6,742 nt of DNA from an uncultured bacterium (GTDB lineage: Bacteria > Bacillota > Clostridia > UBA1381), in the NCBI GenBank assembly GCA_905215805.1, contig CAJMRL010000047.1:1-6742 (forward strand). Direction: 5' to 3'. A program made the position numbers and the translations under genes. The notes under the pieces were generated by a model that did no database searches, was not told the origin of the DNA, and saw only the letters and a program-made list of their open reading frames with translations. Position 1 is the first letter of the stretch; each line of letters starts with the position of its first letter. Positions 1 through 5,802 of this stretch are shown one piece after another.

Positions 1-47
1 GCTGATTTTACTAAAAACAAAGGTTTAATGTGTCCGTTATCTTGACA
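1..47 (+). mobile_element. Probable terminal end of an insertion sequence (IS3-like?), cut by the window edge
   Basis: The last 17 bases of this stretch, TGTCCGTTATCTTGACA (31-47), start with TG and end with CA, as IS3-family ends do, and contain the inverted pair TGTC/GACA. The reading frame of the minus-strand CD1108-like gene loses family resemblance exactly here and stops soon after. A plus-strand frame is open from base 1 to a TGA at 43-45 or close by (ADFTKNKGLMCPLS) and could be the C-terminus of a transposase running up to the element's end. This is inference: the transposase body, the other end and any target duplication lie outside the window, and I cannot name the element. Confidence 0.35.
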
Positions 48-679
48 TAGCACCACCTTGATATTTCAGCGGGATTATTTTTAGCATTGACTGCCCGAAC
101 ATGTTGATTTTCGACCGCTTCACGAGTCTTTATCTTAGGCCGCTCCAAAACATTATTCTGTGCATTTTCAGATAAAACAGCTTCCTTTGTCTTTATCGTC
201 GCAGCTCGCTCTTTAGCCTTTACACCTGCATCATTCCGTGCTTTTATCCTCTGACGGTCCTGCATGAGCTGTTTATCCTTTGGCTTATTTGAATTGGGCT
301 CCGTCCTCGGAGCTTCAAGCTGTTTATACACAGGCTCCTGTGCCGGATTTTCCGACACAGGTATATCGGGGATGTCGTGAGCCTTTCTCTGCTCTATCCG
401 TCCCACTGCGTATTTGACCGATTGCTGCACCGCATCAGCCGCAGCATATGCGGCACGTTCTGCTCTGTCCTCGACCTCATCCACAGCGTAATTCTCAGGG
501 CGCTCGTTTTGCTCTTCTGTCTGCTTTTTTAACTCCGCCTTGGTTTTCACATACTGCCGTTTCAGACTGTCTGCTGCACTCATAGACATAGCGGCTTTCT
601 TAGACTTATATCCGCCGTTCGTTTTCAAGCTGTGTGTATTCCTTTTAACCTCCTTAGGCTTGCTCTTAATGTCCTTCAC
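11..679 (-). CDS. CD1108-like mobile element protein, N-terminal part only (truncated by probable IS)
   Basis: This 222-residue frame starts at a GTG (679) behind AAGGCGGTGATC, a near-perfect Shine-Dalgarno, 12 bases after the upstream stop. The product is highly charged and low in complexity. It begins MKDIKSKPKE, has an ENYAVDEVEDRAERAAYAA segment (about residues 62-80) rich in Ala and acidic/basic pairs, then a Lys/Arg/Gln region with repeated IKTKEAV/IKTREAV motifs (about 163-190). These match my memory of the N-terminal region of CD1108-type proteins, which follow VirB4 in clostridial conjugative elements and continue into further Ala/Thr/Lys repeats and a cell-wall-related C-terminal region. 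Here nothing of that C-terminus is present: from about residue 211 the frame reads into foreign sequence (VKITDTLNLCF, stop). I read it as a gene broken by an insertion at about base 47; the remnant probably has no transfer role. Family call is moderate, truncation is inference. Confidence 0.6.
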   Translation of the reverse strand: MKDIKSKPKEVKRNTHSLKTNGGYKSKKAAMSMSAADSLKRQYVKTKAELKKQTEEQNERPENYAVDEVEDRAERAAYAAADAVQQSVKYAVGRIEQRKAHDIPDIPVSENPAQEPVYKQLEAPRTEPNSNKPKDKQLMQDRQRIKARNDAGVKAKERAATIKTKEAVLSENAQNNVLERPKIKTREAVENQHVRAVNAKNNPAEISRWCYVKITDTLNLCF

Positions 680-691
680 ACGATCACCGCC

Positions 692-991
692 TTACAGAGC
701 GTCATTCTCATATTTCACTGTCACCTTGAGCGGGTATTTCTCTTTTATCTCGGAAAAGCCTACAGCGTCCTTAAACTGTGAGATATACCCGCGTATATCT
801 ATTGTAGATACACATACAAACGTGTTGTCCTTAATATGATATACGTCGCACACCTCGCCGAGCGTCTCAGATATGCACTTCTCTGCTCTTGATATAGCCG
901 CTTTCTTTCCTTCTGCTCCAAGAGCCATAAATATATCAGACAAATTATCTATTGATATTACCGCCGTATTAGATTTCCTATTTACCTGCAT
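692..991 (-). CDS. Small conjugation-operon protein with a degenerate GGDEF-like fold (tentative)
   Basis: The gene encodes 99 residues from ATG 991, which has GAGGT eight bases upstream. A GTG at 1006 would add five residues and overlap the VirB4 stop, but has no well-spaced ribosome binding site. It sits between virB4 and the CD1108-like gene, with 4- and 12-base gaps, so it is surely part of that operon. I do not recognise a named family. The residue pattern follows a GGDEF (diguanylate cyclase-like) domain: a strand VISID (11-15) with the Asp where the metal-binding Asp sits, then FMALGAEG (21-28), a helix, then VYHIKDNTF (50-58) where active enzymes have RYGGDEF, then a helix and a final strand LKVTVKY. 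The GGDEF signature itself is lost, so no cyclase activity is expected; a binding or structural role is possible. There is no signal peptide or membrane segment, so it is cytoplasmic. The fold is inference. Confidence 0.7.
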   Translation of the reverse strand: MQVNRKSNTAVISIDNLSDIFMALGAEGKKAAISRAEKCISETLGEVCDVYHIKDNTFVCVSTIDIRGYISQFKDAVGFSEIKEKYPLKVTVKYENDAL

Positions 992-995
992 AACA

Positions 996-3332
996 TCATA
1001 CCTCACTTCCCGGACTTGTGCTCATAAGTGCATACAGCTGTGTATCCGCAGGGAAATCATTCACGAACGGCACTATTGAACCGCCGACCTTTATCAGTCC
1101 ATGACCGGCAGGCGCGTTCGTTATATATCCCATCTGTGTCTGTGAGATGTTCAATAGTCCCGCAAGCTCTATCCTGTCGGATGGCGCTTGATTTAGCATC
1201 AGCAGGAACTCACTGTTAGCAAGCATACCTCGTGCTGTCTCATTGCTGAGACAATCGGCAATGTTCTGTGTGATACCTGTCAGAAGGCCTCCATACTTTC
1301 TGAAACGCTTCCATGCCTTTAAGAGAAATTCGGCGCTGTACGGATTTTTAAAGAAAAGATGTGCTTCATCTATGTACACTCGCGTATATTTTCCCCTCTT
1401 GCGGTTCGCCATTACTCTGTTCATTATATTATCAAGCATTATCAGCAGTCCGATGGACTTCATTTGGTCTCCGAGTTCCAATATATCATAACAAGCGATA
1501 CGGTTATTAACATTGACATTGCTCTGATGTGAGAATGCGTCAAGACTTCCTGTTGCGAACAGCTCAAGCGACAGCGCAAGATCATGAGCCTCCTGCTCAG
1601 GCTGTTTCAAAAGCTCCTCACGAAAATCTGCAAGTGTCGGCATTTTCTCCGACTTGCCCTTAAAGTAATCATTGTAAACGCTTATCGTACAGCGGTCTAT
1701 GATTGAGCGGTCTTTTGCTCCCACTCCCCCGCCGAACCTTGCATCACCGTTCTTTAACAGCTGGTCAAACAGTGAGATAAGGAATTCAGACTTGATAGAG
1801 ATTGGATTATCCTCCCCGCCAGTGTCTTCATTTATATCCATAGCGTTTATGTGATTGGGCGACGATGCCGAAAGCTTTATCACCTCTCCGCCGAGATTCG
1901 ATACAAGCGGCGCATACTCTCTTTCGGGATCTACCACGATAATATCATCATCGGTGAACAGCGCCGCCATTGCTATCTCCATTTTGCTTGCAAATGATTT
2001 TCCCGAACCGGACACACCTATAATGAAACCGTTGCCGTTTAATAACAGCTTACGATTGCACATCAGCAGATTATGCGATATCGCATTGATACCGTAATAC
2101 AATCCGCCGTCATCAATTATCTCCTGCGTCTTATACGGTATAAGCACAGCTGTGCTCTCGGTCGTAAGAGTACGCACCGCATCTATCTCCATAAGCCCAT
2201 ACGGCAGTACGGTATTCAATCCGTCCTCCTGCTGAAACTTCAATACAGAAAGATTGCACAAGTCTTTTCTGCCTATAGACATCAGTGTTTCGGTATCGTT
2301 ATCAAGCTCTGCAAGACTGTCCGCAAGATGTACAAGCGTCATCGTTACAAACATCATCCTCTGGTCACGCGCTGTCAGATCATCCATGAACTCCTTTATC
2401 TCGCTGCGCATCTGCTCCATCTCATACGGTACGGTCGCTGAGAAGTTATTTGCCATATTTTGCTTTTGCTGCCACTTCGTTATATCTGTCTCTATAGCAA
2501 GCAGCTTCTTCTGTATCTCCTTTACCGCTTCGTCCGTTGGTATAGGCTGAACATCCACCGACACCATCATACTCCTTGAAAAGTCCGTAAGCTGTGACAA
2601 CAATTCATCTTTGAGGAATGACGGATATTCTTTAAGAAACAGCACCCTTGCATACTTATCGCCTATCTGTATATAGTCACGCTTGAATTCAATGTTATCA
2701 GGTGAAATGTAATCCTTAAAGTGCGCTCCCCTCGCCATTGCTCTCTTGAGGTCAAAACTGAACTCTCCGTCTTCATTTCCTCTGAAAAACTCATAAAAAA
2801 GACGGAGCCGTTCTTTATATCCAAGCTCCGTTACCTGTGAGGATATTTTCGCAAAATCCGCAGCCAAGTCGCTGCCGACCCTTGCAAAATATGTTCTCGC
2901 CTCTTTGATATTCTTTTTCTCCGCTGAGATCGTGATATATTTCTCATGCACGATATTATTCGACTCTGACATCTTATCGTTGAGCAGCTCCTCAAGCTCC
3001 TTTGCGTACTCTTTATATTTATCATTAGCTGCAGGAAGTGTCATGTGCTCAATGGCATTATTCTGAAGCTGCCTGTTATATATGCTAATCTTTGCGACCG
3101 CATCGGTAGGCAGACCGTTAAGTATCGCACTGTGTGCAAGAAACATTTCCTCCTGCTCTGCATTTGATGCGACCTCATAATTGATATCCGAGAACCGCCA
3201 CATCTTTGAAAATATCTTTCCGCTCTGTATTATCCCGTCCTTGTATATGACATCAACGGGGATTGACTGCTGAACTGTTTTCGGTATCTTCCGCTTAGGC
3301 TTTTTTACTCTTTTTGTTTTTCTTAACAGCAC
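996..3332 (-). CDS. VirB4-like type IV secretion ATPase (CD1110-type)
   Basis: A 778-residue cytoplasmic ATPase that powers assembly and substrate passage in the conjugative type IV secretion system. An N-terminal VirB4/CagE-like domain (about 25-400) is followed by a RecA-like motor domain. The Walker A loop GVSGSGKS is at 439-446, VVDPEREY at 466-473, the Walker B strand and acidic pair RVYIDEAH at 651-658, and a TGITQN motif at 685-690. All key residues are present and the length is normal for the family, so it looks intact. The first 20 residues are very basic. The start is a GTG inside the end of the PrgI-like gene (38-base overlap) with GAGGGTG just upstream, which implies translational coupling. 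PrgI directly before it and a CD1108-like gene after it match clostridial CTn transfer regions. Transcription probably has to come through, or from beyond, the toxin-antitoxin cassette upstream. Confidence 0.95.
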   Translation of the reverse strand: MLLRKTKRVKKPKRKIPKTVQQSIPVDVIYKDGIIQSGKIFSKMWRFSDINYEVASNAEQEEMFLAHSAILNGLPTDAVAKISIYNRQLQNNAIEHMTLPAANDKYKEYAKELEELLNDKMSESNNIVHEKYITISAEKKNIKEARTYFARVGSDLAADFAKISSQVTELGYKERLRLFYEFFRGNEDGEFSFDLKRAMARGAHFKDYISPDNIEFKRDYIQIGDKYARVLFLKEYPSFLKDELLSQLTDFSRSMMVSVDVQPIPTDEAVKEIQKKLLAIETDITKWQQKQNMANNFSATVPYEMEQMRSEIKEFMDDLTARDQRMMFVTMTLVHLADSLAELDNDTETLMSIGRKDLCNLSVLKFQQEDGLNTVLPYGLMEIDAVRTLTTESTAVLIPYKTQEIIDDGGLYYGINAISHNLLMCNRKLLLNGNGFIIGVSGSGKSFASKMEIAMAALFTDDDIIVVDPEREYAPLVSNLGGEVIKLSASSPNHINAMDINEDTGGEDNPISIKSEFLISLFDQLLKNGDARFGGGVGAKDRSIIDRCTISVYNDYFKGKSEKMPTLADFREELLKQPEQEAHDLALSLELFATGSLDAFSHQSNVNVNNRIACYDILELGDQMKSIGLLIMLDNIMNRVMANRKRGKYTRVYIDEAHLFFKNPYSAEFLLKAWKRFRKYGGLLTGITQNIADCLSNETARGMLANSEFLLMLNQAPSDRIELAGLLNISQTQMGYITNAPAGHGLIKVGGSIVPFVNDFPADTQLYALMSTSPGSEV

Positions 3333-3663
3333 TGTTTACACCCTCTCTGTACAAATTATATAGTATGTTTTCCGACTTGAAAACACGTCTGCCCGAAGCA
3401 AGGAACTCACTTCTGATATATGCCGCTGCGAACTTTTCAAATGTCATGCCGTTGTACTTAAAAAATCCGGCTGCCGCGAACGGCGCAGCGAACAATACGC
3501 ACATCCATGACACCATTTCCTTACCGACAATATCCCGGAGTCCGAAATATGTTCCGACCGCCACACCCACGGCAAGCACCGAGCATATGAACTGCCGAGC
3601 CGAGAGCCCGAAAAACATACTTTCATGATAATCCTTGATTTCTTTGTTTATCTTGATTTCCAT
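3295..3663 (-). CDS. PrgI-family membrane protein of the conjugation apparatus
   Basis: A 122-residue protein starting at ATG 3663 with AAGGAGGT six bases upstream. A longer frame back to 3708 is open but would begin inside a terminator hairpin and lacks a good binding site, so the shorter start is chosen. The N-terminal motif EIKDYHESMFFGLSARQF (about 8-25) is typical of PrgI-family proteins, followed by two hydrophobic segments (about 24-42 and 50-67), the motif FFKYNGMTFEKF (about 67-78) and a basic tail (KKNKKSKK). In Gram-positive conjugation systems PrgI-type proteins (VirB3-like) are inner-membrane partners encoded next to the VirB4 ATPase, exactly as here, where the two genes overlap by 38 bases. 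The product appears complete. It would normally lie directly behind the VirB6-like gene; here a toxin-antitoxin cassette separates them. Confidence 0.9.
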   Translation of the reverse strand: MEIKINKEIKDYHESMFFGLSARQFICSVLAVGVAVGTYFGLRDIVGKEMVSWMCVLFAAPFAAAGFFKYNGMTFEKFAAAYIRSEFLASGRRVFKSENILYNLYREGVNSAVKKNKKSKKA

Positions 3664-3690
3664 AGTGACCTCCTTTTTAAAAATTCCCAA

Positions 3691-3722
3691 TAAAAAATCG
3701 CCATGCACAATACACAGCGATT
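3691..3722 (-). terminator. Intrinsic terminator after the toxin gene
   Basis: On the minus strand the arms AATCGC (3722-3717) and GCGATT (3701-3696) pair perfectly around a 15-base loop that can pair further (UGUG with UGCA), and the 3' arm runs into six Ts. It lies 11 bases past the toxin stop and before the PrgI-like ribosome binding site, so it should end the toxin-antitoxin transcript and reduce read-through into prgI-virB4. Confidence 0.7.
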
Positions 3723-3732
3723 CTCAATTTTA

Positions 3733-4068
3733 TTATTCCTCATCATTTGTAAAATTGCCAAACAAGATTTTTATATAATCCCTTCGCCCATATAATATAC
3801 GATAAATGGATACATAATTCTCATCAGCTTTATAAAAGACTATATAATTGCCACTAACTAAATATCTGTAATCCGTTTTCACGGCAACTTTAGACGATAA
3901 TGGCGCACCCATAAATGGCGATACTTTCAGCAACGTGTAATCATCCACGATCTTCTTCACCGTCCTCTGTGCGGCTATTGGATTACAGAGCGTTTCGCTT
4001 ATATATTCTTTTATATTTTCCAGATCGTTCGTCGCAACAGATGTTAATCTAAGTTCTGCCATTCTCAT
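3733..4068 (-). CDS. RelE/ParE-family toxin
   Basis: A 111-residue protein of the ParE/RelE toxin superfamily. Visible are the N-terminal helices (LTSVATNDLENIKEYIS, followed by AAQRTVKKIVDDYTLL), the SPFMGAPL turn, and the C-terminal sheet DYRYLVSGNYIVFYKADENYVSIYRILYGRRDY, whose R-x-L-V, Y-I-V-F-Y and I-Y-R-I-L-Y-G-R-R-D blocks are characteristic. Members either cut ribosome-bound mRNA or poison gyrase; the sequence alone does not decide which, although the LYGRRDY ending is common in ParE-type members. Its ATG overlaps the antitoxin stop (ATGA at 4068-4065), the classic arrangement that makes toxin translation depend on antitoxin translation. A second in-frame ATG lies two codons in. Nothing suggests inactivation. 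Confidence 0.9.
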   Translation of the reverse strand: MRMAELRLTSVATNDLENIKEYISETLCNPIAAQRTVKKIVDDYTLLKVSPFMGAPLSSKVAVKTDYRYLVSGNYIVFYKADENYVSIYRILYGRRDYIKILFGNFTNDEE

Positions 4069-4310
4069 AACCCCAATCTTTTTCTTGCCTCATCTTCTGT
4101 GATCCAGCCATTTTCAGCCACAGAATACTCTGCTTCGGATAATTTTGACATAAGCTTTATTGTTGCCTGCATTTTCTCGTATTCGTCCATATCAATAATT
4201 ACATATCTCCCACGTCCGTTCCTTGTCAAGAACACAGGCTCACCCACAGAAATATCCTTCAGCACTTCTGTGTAATTTCTCAGATCTGATACAGGTTTTA
4301 TATTAGGCAT
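4065..4310 (-). CDS. Phd/YefM-family antitoxin
   Basis: An 81-residue antitoxin. Residues 1-50 carry the Phd/YefM DNA-binding fold: IKPVSDLRNYTEVLKDIS, then GEPVFLTRNGRGRYVIIDMDEYE with the family's hallmark PV-x-LT-x-NG-x-G stretch. The C-terminal part (about 50-81) is the variable helical toxin-binding segment. It should neutralise the adjacent toxin and, as a complex, repress its own promoter. The ATG is preceded by GAGGAGG at eight bases. A sigma-A type promoter lies 33 bases upstream and a terminator follows the toxin, so the pair forms a self-contained unit. In mobile elements such pairs usually act as maintenance (addiction) modules, which is the likely role here. Confidence 0.92.
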   Translation of the reverse strand: MPNIKPVSDLRNYTEVLKDISVGEPVFLTRNGRGRYVIIDMDEYEKMQATIKLMSKLSEAEYSVAENGWITEDEARKRLGL

Positions 4311-4342
4311 GACAAATCCTCCTCACATAATTTGATGTATTT

Positions 4343-4371
4343 ATTATATCACTATTCTTCTTAAAATTCAA
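4343..4371 (-). promoter_or_regulatory. Sigma-A type promoter of the toxin-antitoxin pair
   Basis: On the minus strand TTGAAT (4371-4366) and TATAAT (4348-4343) are separated by exactly 17 bases, with transcription expected to begin near 4336, about 26 bases before the antitoxin start. Just downstream the short inverted pair ACAT/ATGT (around 4325-4338) is a possible binding site for the antitoxin complex, but this part is weak. Confidence 0.75.
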
Positions 4372-4390
4372 CAGTAAATTTGAGAATTTT

Positions 4391-4660
4391 TTATGTTCCT
4401 AATATTTCCTTGATTATCCTATCTGCACCCTCAAGGCATACGCCTACGTATGATTTTATAAATGCCTTACCCATCTGTGATGTGCCTTCTCCTAGAAATG
4501 ATGACAGCGGCACCGGTACTAAAGCGGTGTACATAAAAAGGCGGAAAAAGCGGCCGTACATTGTCATTATCATAATAAAAGCCATTACCGTTATAAATAA
4601 GCTGCCGAGTATCGTCACAAGCCACAACGCTATCTCTGTGCCGCTTTTCCATAAATAGAT
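4391..4660 (-). pseudogene. Remnant of a VirB6/TrbL-like (CD1112-type) conjugation channel gene
   Basis: The frame reads WKSGTEIALWLVTILGSLFI, continuing through VMAFIMIMTMYGRFFRLFMYTALVPVPLSSF and GKAFIKSYVGVCLEGADRIIKEILGT to a stop at 4391. This resembles the C-terminal half of CD1112-type VirB6/TrbL proteins, polytopic membrane components of the transfer channel. Two faults are visible. The N-terminal portion is missing: upstream of about 4650 the frame has no ATG or ribosome binding site, loses resemblance, and runs into the downstream end of the neighbouring gene. Also CLEGA is followed directly by DRIIKEILG (around 4420-4440), where, as I remember the family, some 60 residues with further membrane segments normally intervene. 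It should encode no working channel protein. The family is moderately certain; the internal deletion depends on an alignment I cannot run. Confidence 0.65.
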
Positions 4661-4677
4661 ACAATGAAAATCATTAT

Positions 4678-5091
4678 TTAAACAGACTTTACATAATGAT
4701 ATATATTAATCATACACCAATACAAAACCGTTCCTGCAATATAAAAGAATACATCATTAATATCCGATATTGATGACGTATTTAGCAATGGTCCTATCCA
4801 TTCCCAGACTAGACTGCATACCATTCCTATTAAAAGCAGCTTTCTTAAATTTGTCAACTCTCTGTTTGCCGTAACAAGCAATATGTTTGTATATGAAAAA
4901 AATATTATCGGGCATATTAAATCATTAAAATAACAGTTAAAAAACAATTGTACCAAACCATCTGTATATTTTTTTATAAATATGTTGTTTATAAAATATA
5001 TGCAGCTAAAGATCATGATAAGTATCAGATTAAACGAATTTTCTTTACTGCTTGATACAATACATTTTATCGTTTTCTTTAATCTCTTCAA
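4678..5091 (-). CDS. Four-helix membrane protein of unknown function
   Basis: A 137-residue hydrophobic protein with a basic N-terminus (MKRLKKTIKC) and four predicted membrane segments (about 20-38, 58-74, 84-100, 112-130). I do not recognise the family with certainty. Polar residues inside or next to the helices look conserved-type: FND (55-57), WEW (96-98), P101, and SSISDINDVFFYIAG (106-120), a pattern seen in small VanZ-like or uncharacterised integral membrane proteins. The only possible start at the N-terminus is TTG 5091, without a clear ribosome binding site. Translation may be coupled to the micropeptide gene ending 22 bases upstream, or the gene may have lost its original beginning. 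It is the last gene of the cargo operon and ends against the VirB6 remnant. Codon use is strongly AT-rich compared with the conjugation genes. Confidence 0.65.
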   Translation of the reverse strand: MKRLKKTIKCIVSSSKENSFNLILIMIFSCIYFINNIFIKKYTDGLVQLFFNCYFNDLICPIIFFSYTNILLVTANRELTNLRKLLLIGMVCSLVWEWIGPLLNTSSISDINDVFFYIAGTVLYWCMINIYHYVKSV

Positions 5092-5113
5092 AAAAACTGT
5101 TAATAATACTGAT

Positions 5114-5176
5114 TTAAAGATAACAAAAAATAATTAATGCTAGTACAATTGCACCTACAATCGCAGCAAAGCTCAT
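5114..5176 (-). CDS. 20-residue transmembrane micropeptide
   Basis: A very short gene of 20 codons plus stop (MSFAAIVGAIV through LALIIFCYL). Apart from Ser2 and two Gly/Ala-type positions, every residue is hydrophobic, so the product is a single membrane helix with almost no soluble part. It has the best ribosome binding site of the operon: AGGAGG seven bases before the ATG, and that site overlaps the stop codon of the upstream lipoprotein gene (TAGGAGGAGTGATTATG), so the two are translationally coupled. Such peptides often bind and modulate a larger membrane protein; the four-helix protein encoded just downstream is the natural candidate partner. A type I toxin is a weaker alternative, because the peptide lacks the charged tail common in those. 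Confidence 0.65.
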   Translation of the reverse strand: MSFAAIVGAIVLALIIFCYL

Positions 5177-5187
5177 AATCACTCCTC

Positions 5188-5373
5188 CTATCGTTTATAC
5201 CATTTTCCGTCACTACCTTTTTTATACAATCGATTCATAGTATCATTTACTTCTTTTTCATGATACTTATCACTCGAAGATGATGTGCATGCCGTAGTTA
5301 CTGTCAACAACGAACCTACAGCAATGATTGCAGCTATCAATGACAGCATAATATTAGATCTTATTTTTCTCAC
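5188..5373 (-). CDS. Small putative lipoprotein ending in DGKWYKR
   Basis: A 61-residue protein. The start is taken as GTG 5373 because AAAGGA lies nine bases upstream and because it places a basic n-region (MRKIRSN) directly before a hydrophobic core (8-25); an ATG at 5433 in the same frame would add 20 polar residues and destroy the signal peptide. The core is followed by TTAC with Cys29 as the probable lipidated residue. The -3 position is Thr rather than Leu/Val, so the lipobox is imperfect. The mature part is about 33 residues: a Ser-rich linker, a charged helix (KYHEKEVNDTMNRLYKK) and GSDGKWYKR. No family is recognised. It lies 56 bases after the EF-hand lipoprotein gene and overlaps the micropeptide's binding site, so the three probably form one transcript acting at the outer face of the membrane. 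Confidence 0.65.
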   Translation of the reverse strand: MRKIRSNIMLSLIAAIIAVGSLLTVTTACTSSSSDKYHEKEVNDTMNRLYKKGSDGKWYKR

Positions 5374-5429
5374 GATAATCAATCCTTTCTCATTTGAGTA
5401 CTCTATCAACATTCCGCCAAATCGAGCTG

Positions 5430-5663
5430 TCAATCACCCATTATATCATCCAAATAATCACCCACAGCATTCTGAAACTCCTTATCAGAAATCCTTCCAT
5501 CCCCATCACTGTCGTTTGAAGAATAATAGTAGTCATCCTCATCATAAGCGTAACCCGAGCCATAGCTGTCATTATCATCATATTTCCTTGATGACGAGTT
5601 TCCGCCACAGGCGCACAGTGAAACGGATATGGCTATTGTCAAAAGAAATATCATCCTTTTCAT
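5430..5663 (-). CDS. Small lipoprotein with one EF-hand calcium-binding loop
   Basis: A 77-residue exported protein starting at ATG 5663, with AAGGAGG about ten bases upstream. The signal peptide MKRMIFLLTIAISVSLCAC ends in the lipobox L-C-A-C, giving Cys19 as the lipidated N-terminus. Residues 20-50 form a low-complexity linker rich in Ser, Tyr and Asp (for example YDEDDYYYSS). Residues 51-62, DSDGDGRISDKE, are a textbook EF-hand loop with Asp at 1, 3 and 5, Gly at 6, Ile at 8 and Glu at 12, followed by a short helix (FQNAVGDYLDDI). Ca2+ binding outside the cell is therefore likely; a single loop could bind alone or pair with another copy. It is the first gene behind the divergent promoter and so heads the operon. 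The function is unknown; a surface sensor or adhesion-linked role is only a guess. Confidence 0.8.
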   Translation of the reverse strand: MKRMIFLLTIAISVSLCACGGNSSSRKYDDNDSYGSGYAYDEDDYYYSSNDSDGDGRISDKEFQNAVGDYLDDIMGD

Positions 5664-5711
5664 GTGTATTTATCCTCCTTTCGTATCATATTGAAGTAAT
5701 AAAAAATATGT

Positions 5712-5737
5712 AATAGCGAATCACTTACGCCGCTATT
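5712..5737 (-). promoter_or_regulatory. Second leader hairpin upstream of the EF-hand lipoprotein gene
   Basis: In the transcribed leader AATAGCG (5737-5731) and CGCTATT (5718-5712) form a perfect 7-bp stem with a 12-base loop, followed six bases on by a T-run (about 5708-5703). It resembles an attenuator, but the gap before the T-run makes termination uncertain. Confidence 0.4.
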
Positions 5738-5746
5738 CATGCAAAT

Positions 5747-5764
5747 AAGAAAGTTTCCTTTCTT
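5747..5764 (-). promoter_or_regulatory. 5'-terminal mRNA hairpin with GAAA tetraloop
   Basis: AAGAAAG and CTTTCTT form a perfect 7-bp stem capped by GAAA, a stable GNRA tetraloop, in the minus-strand transcript. It begins only a few bases after the expected transcription start (about 5767), a position at which hairpins often protect mRNA from 5' decay. Confidence 0.45.
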
Positions 5765-5773
5765 CCTTAAATT

Positions 5774-5802
5774 ATTATATCATAATCAGCCCTATTAGTC
5801 AA
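5774..5802 (-). promoter_or_regulatory. Sigma-A promoter of the lipoprotein/micropeptide operon
   Basis: On the minus strand TTGACT (5802-5797) and TATAAT (5779-5774) are spaced by exactly 17 bases, a near-consensus promoter. The start is expected near 5767, giving a leader of about 100 bases. One ACTAATAG repeat (5799-5792) overlaps the -35 box, so a protein bound there would block RNA polymerase. Confidence 0.8.

Noticed and set aside
2073..2441. Plus-strand ORF of 122 codons opposite virB4
   Set aside because: It lies wholly inside the well-supported VirB4 gene on the other strand, has no family resemblance, and is explained as a shadow frame. The same holds for the other plus-strand frames between 540 and 2550.
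2831..3025. Minus-strand 64-codon ORF inside virB4
   Set aside because: It is an alternative frame of VirB4, Arg/Ser-rich without domains, and has no ribosome binding site case.
3295..3708. PrgI-like gene starting at 3708
   Set aside because: The first 15 residues would lie within the terminator hairpin region without a good binding site; ATG 3663 has an ideal AAGGAGGT.
4663..4675. AATGAAAATCATT palindrome after the four-helix membrane protein gene as a terminator
   Set aside because: The stem is only five AT-rich pairs and no T-run follows on either strand.
5188..5433. Longer 81-residue form of the second lipoprotein starting at 5433
   Set aside because: It would place 20 polar residues before the signal peptide; GTG 5373 has AAAGGA at nine bases and gives a normal n-region.
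5285..5713. Plus-strand 142-codon ORF opposite the two lipoprotein genes
   Set aside because: It is His/Pro/Asn-rich from antisense of Asp/Tyr-rich coding sequence and overlaps the genes and promoter leader that have independent support.
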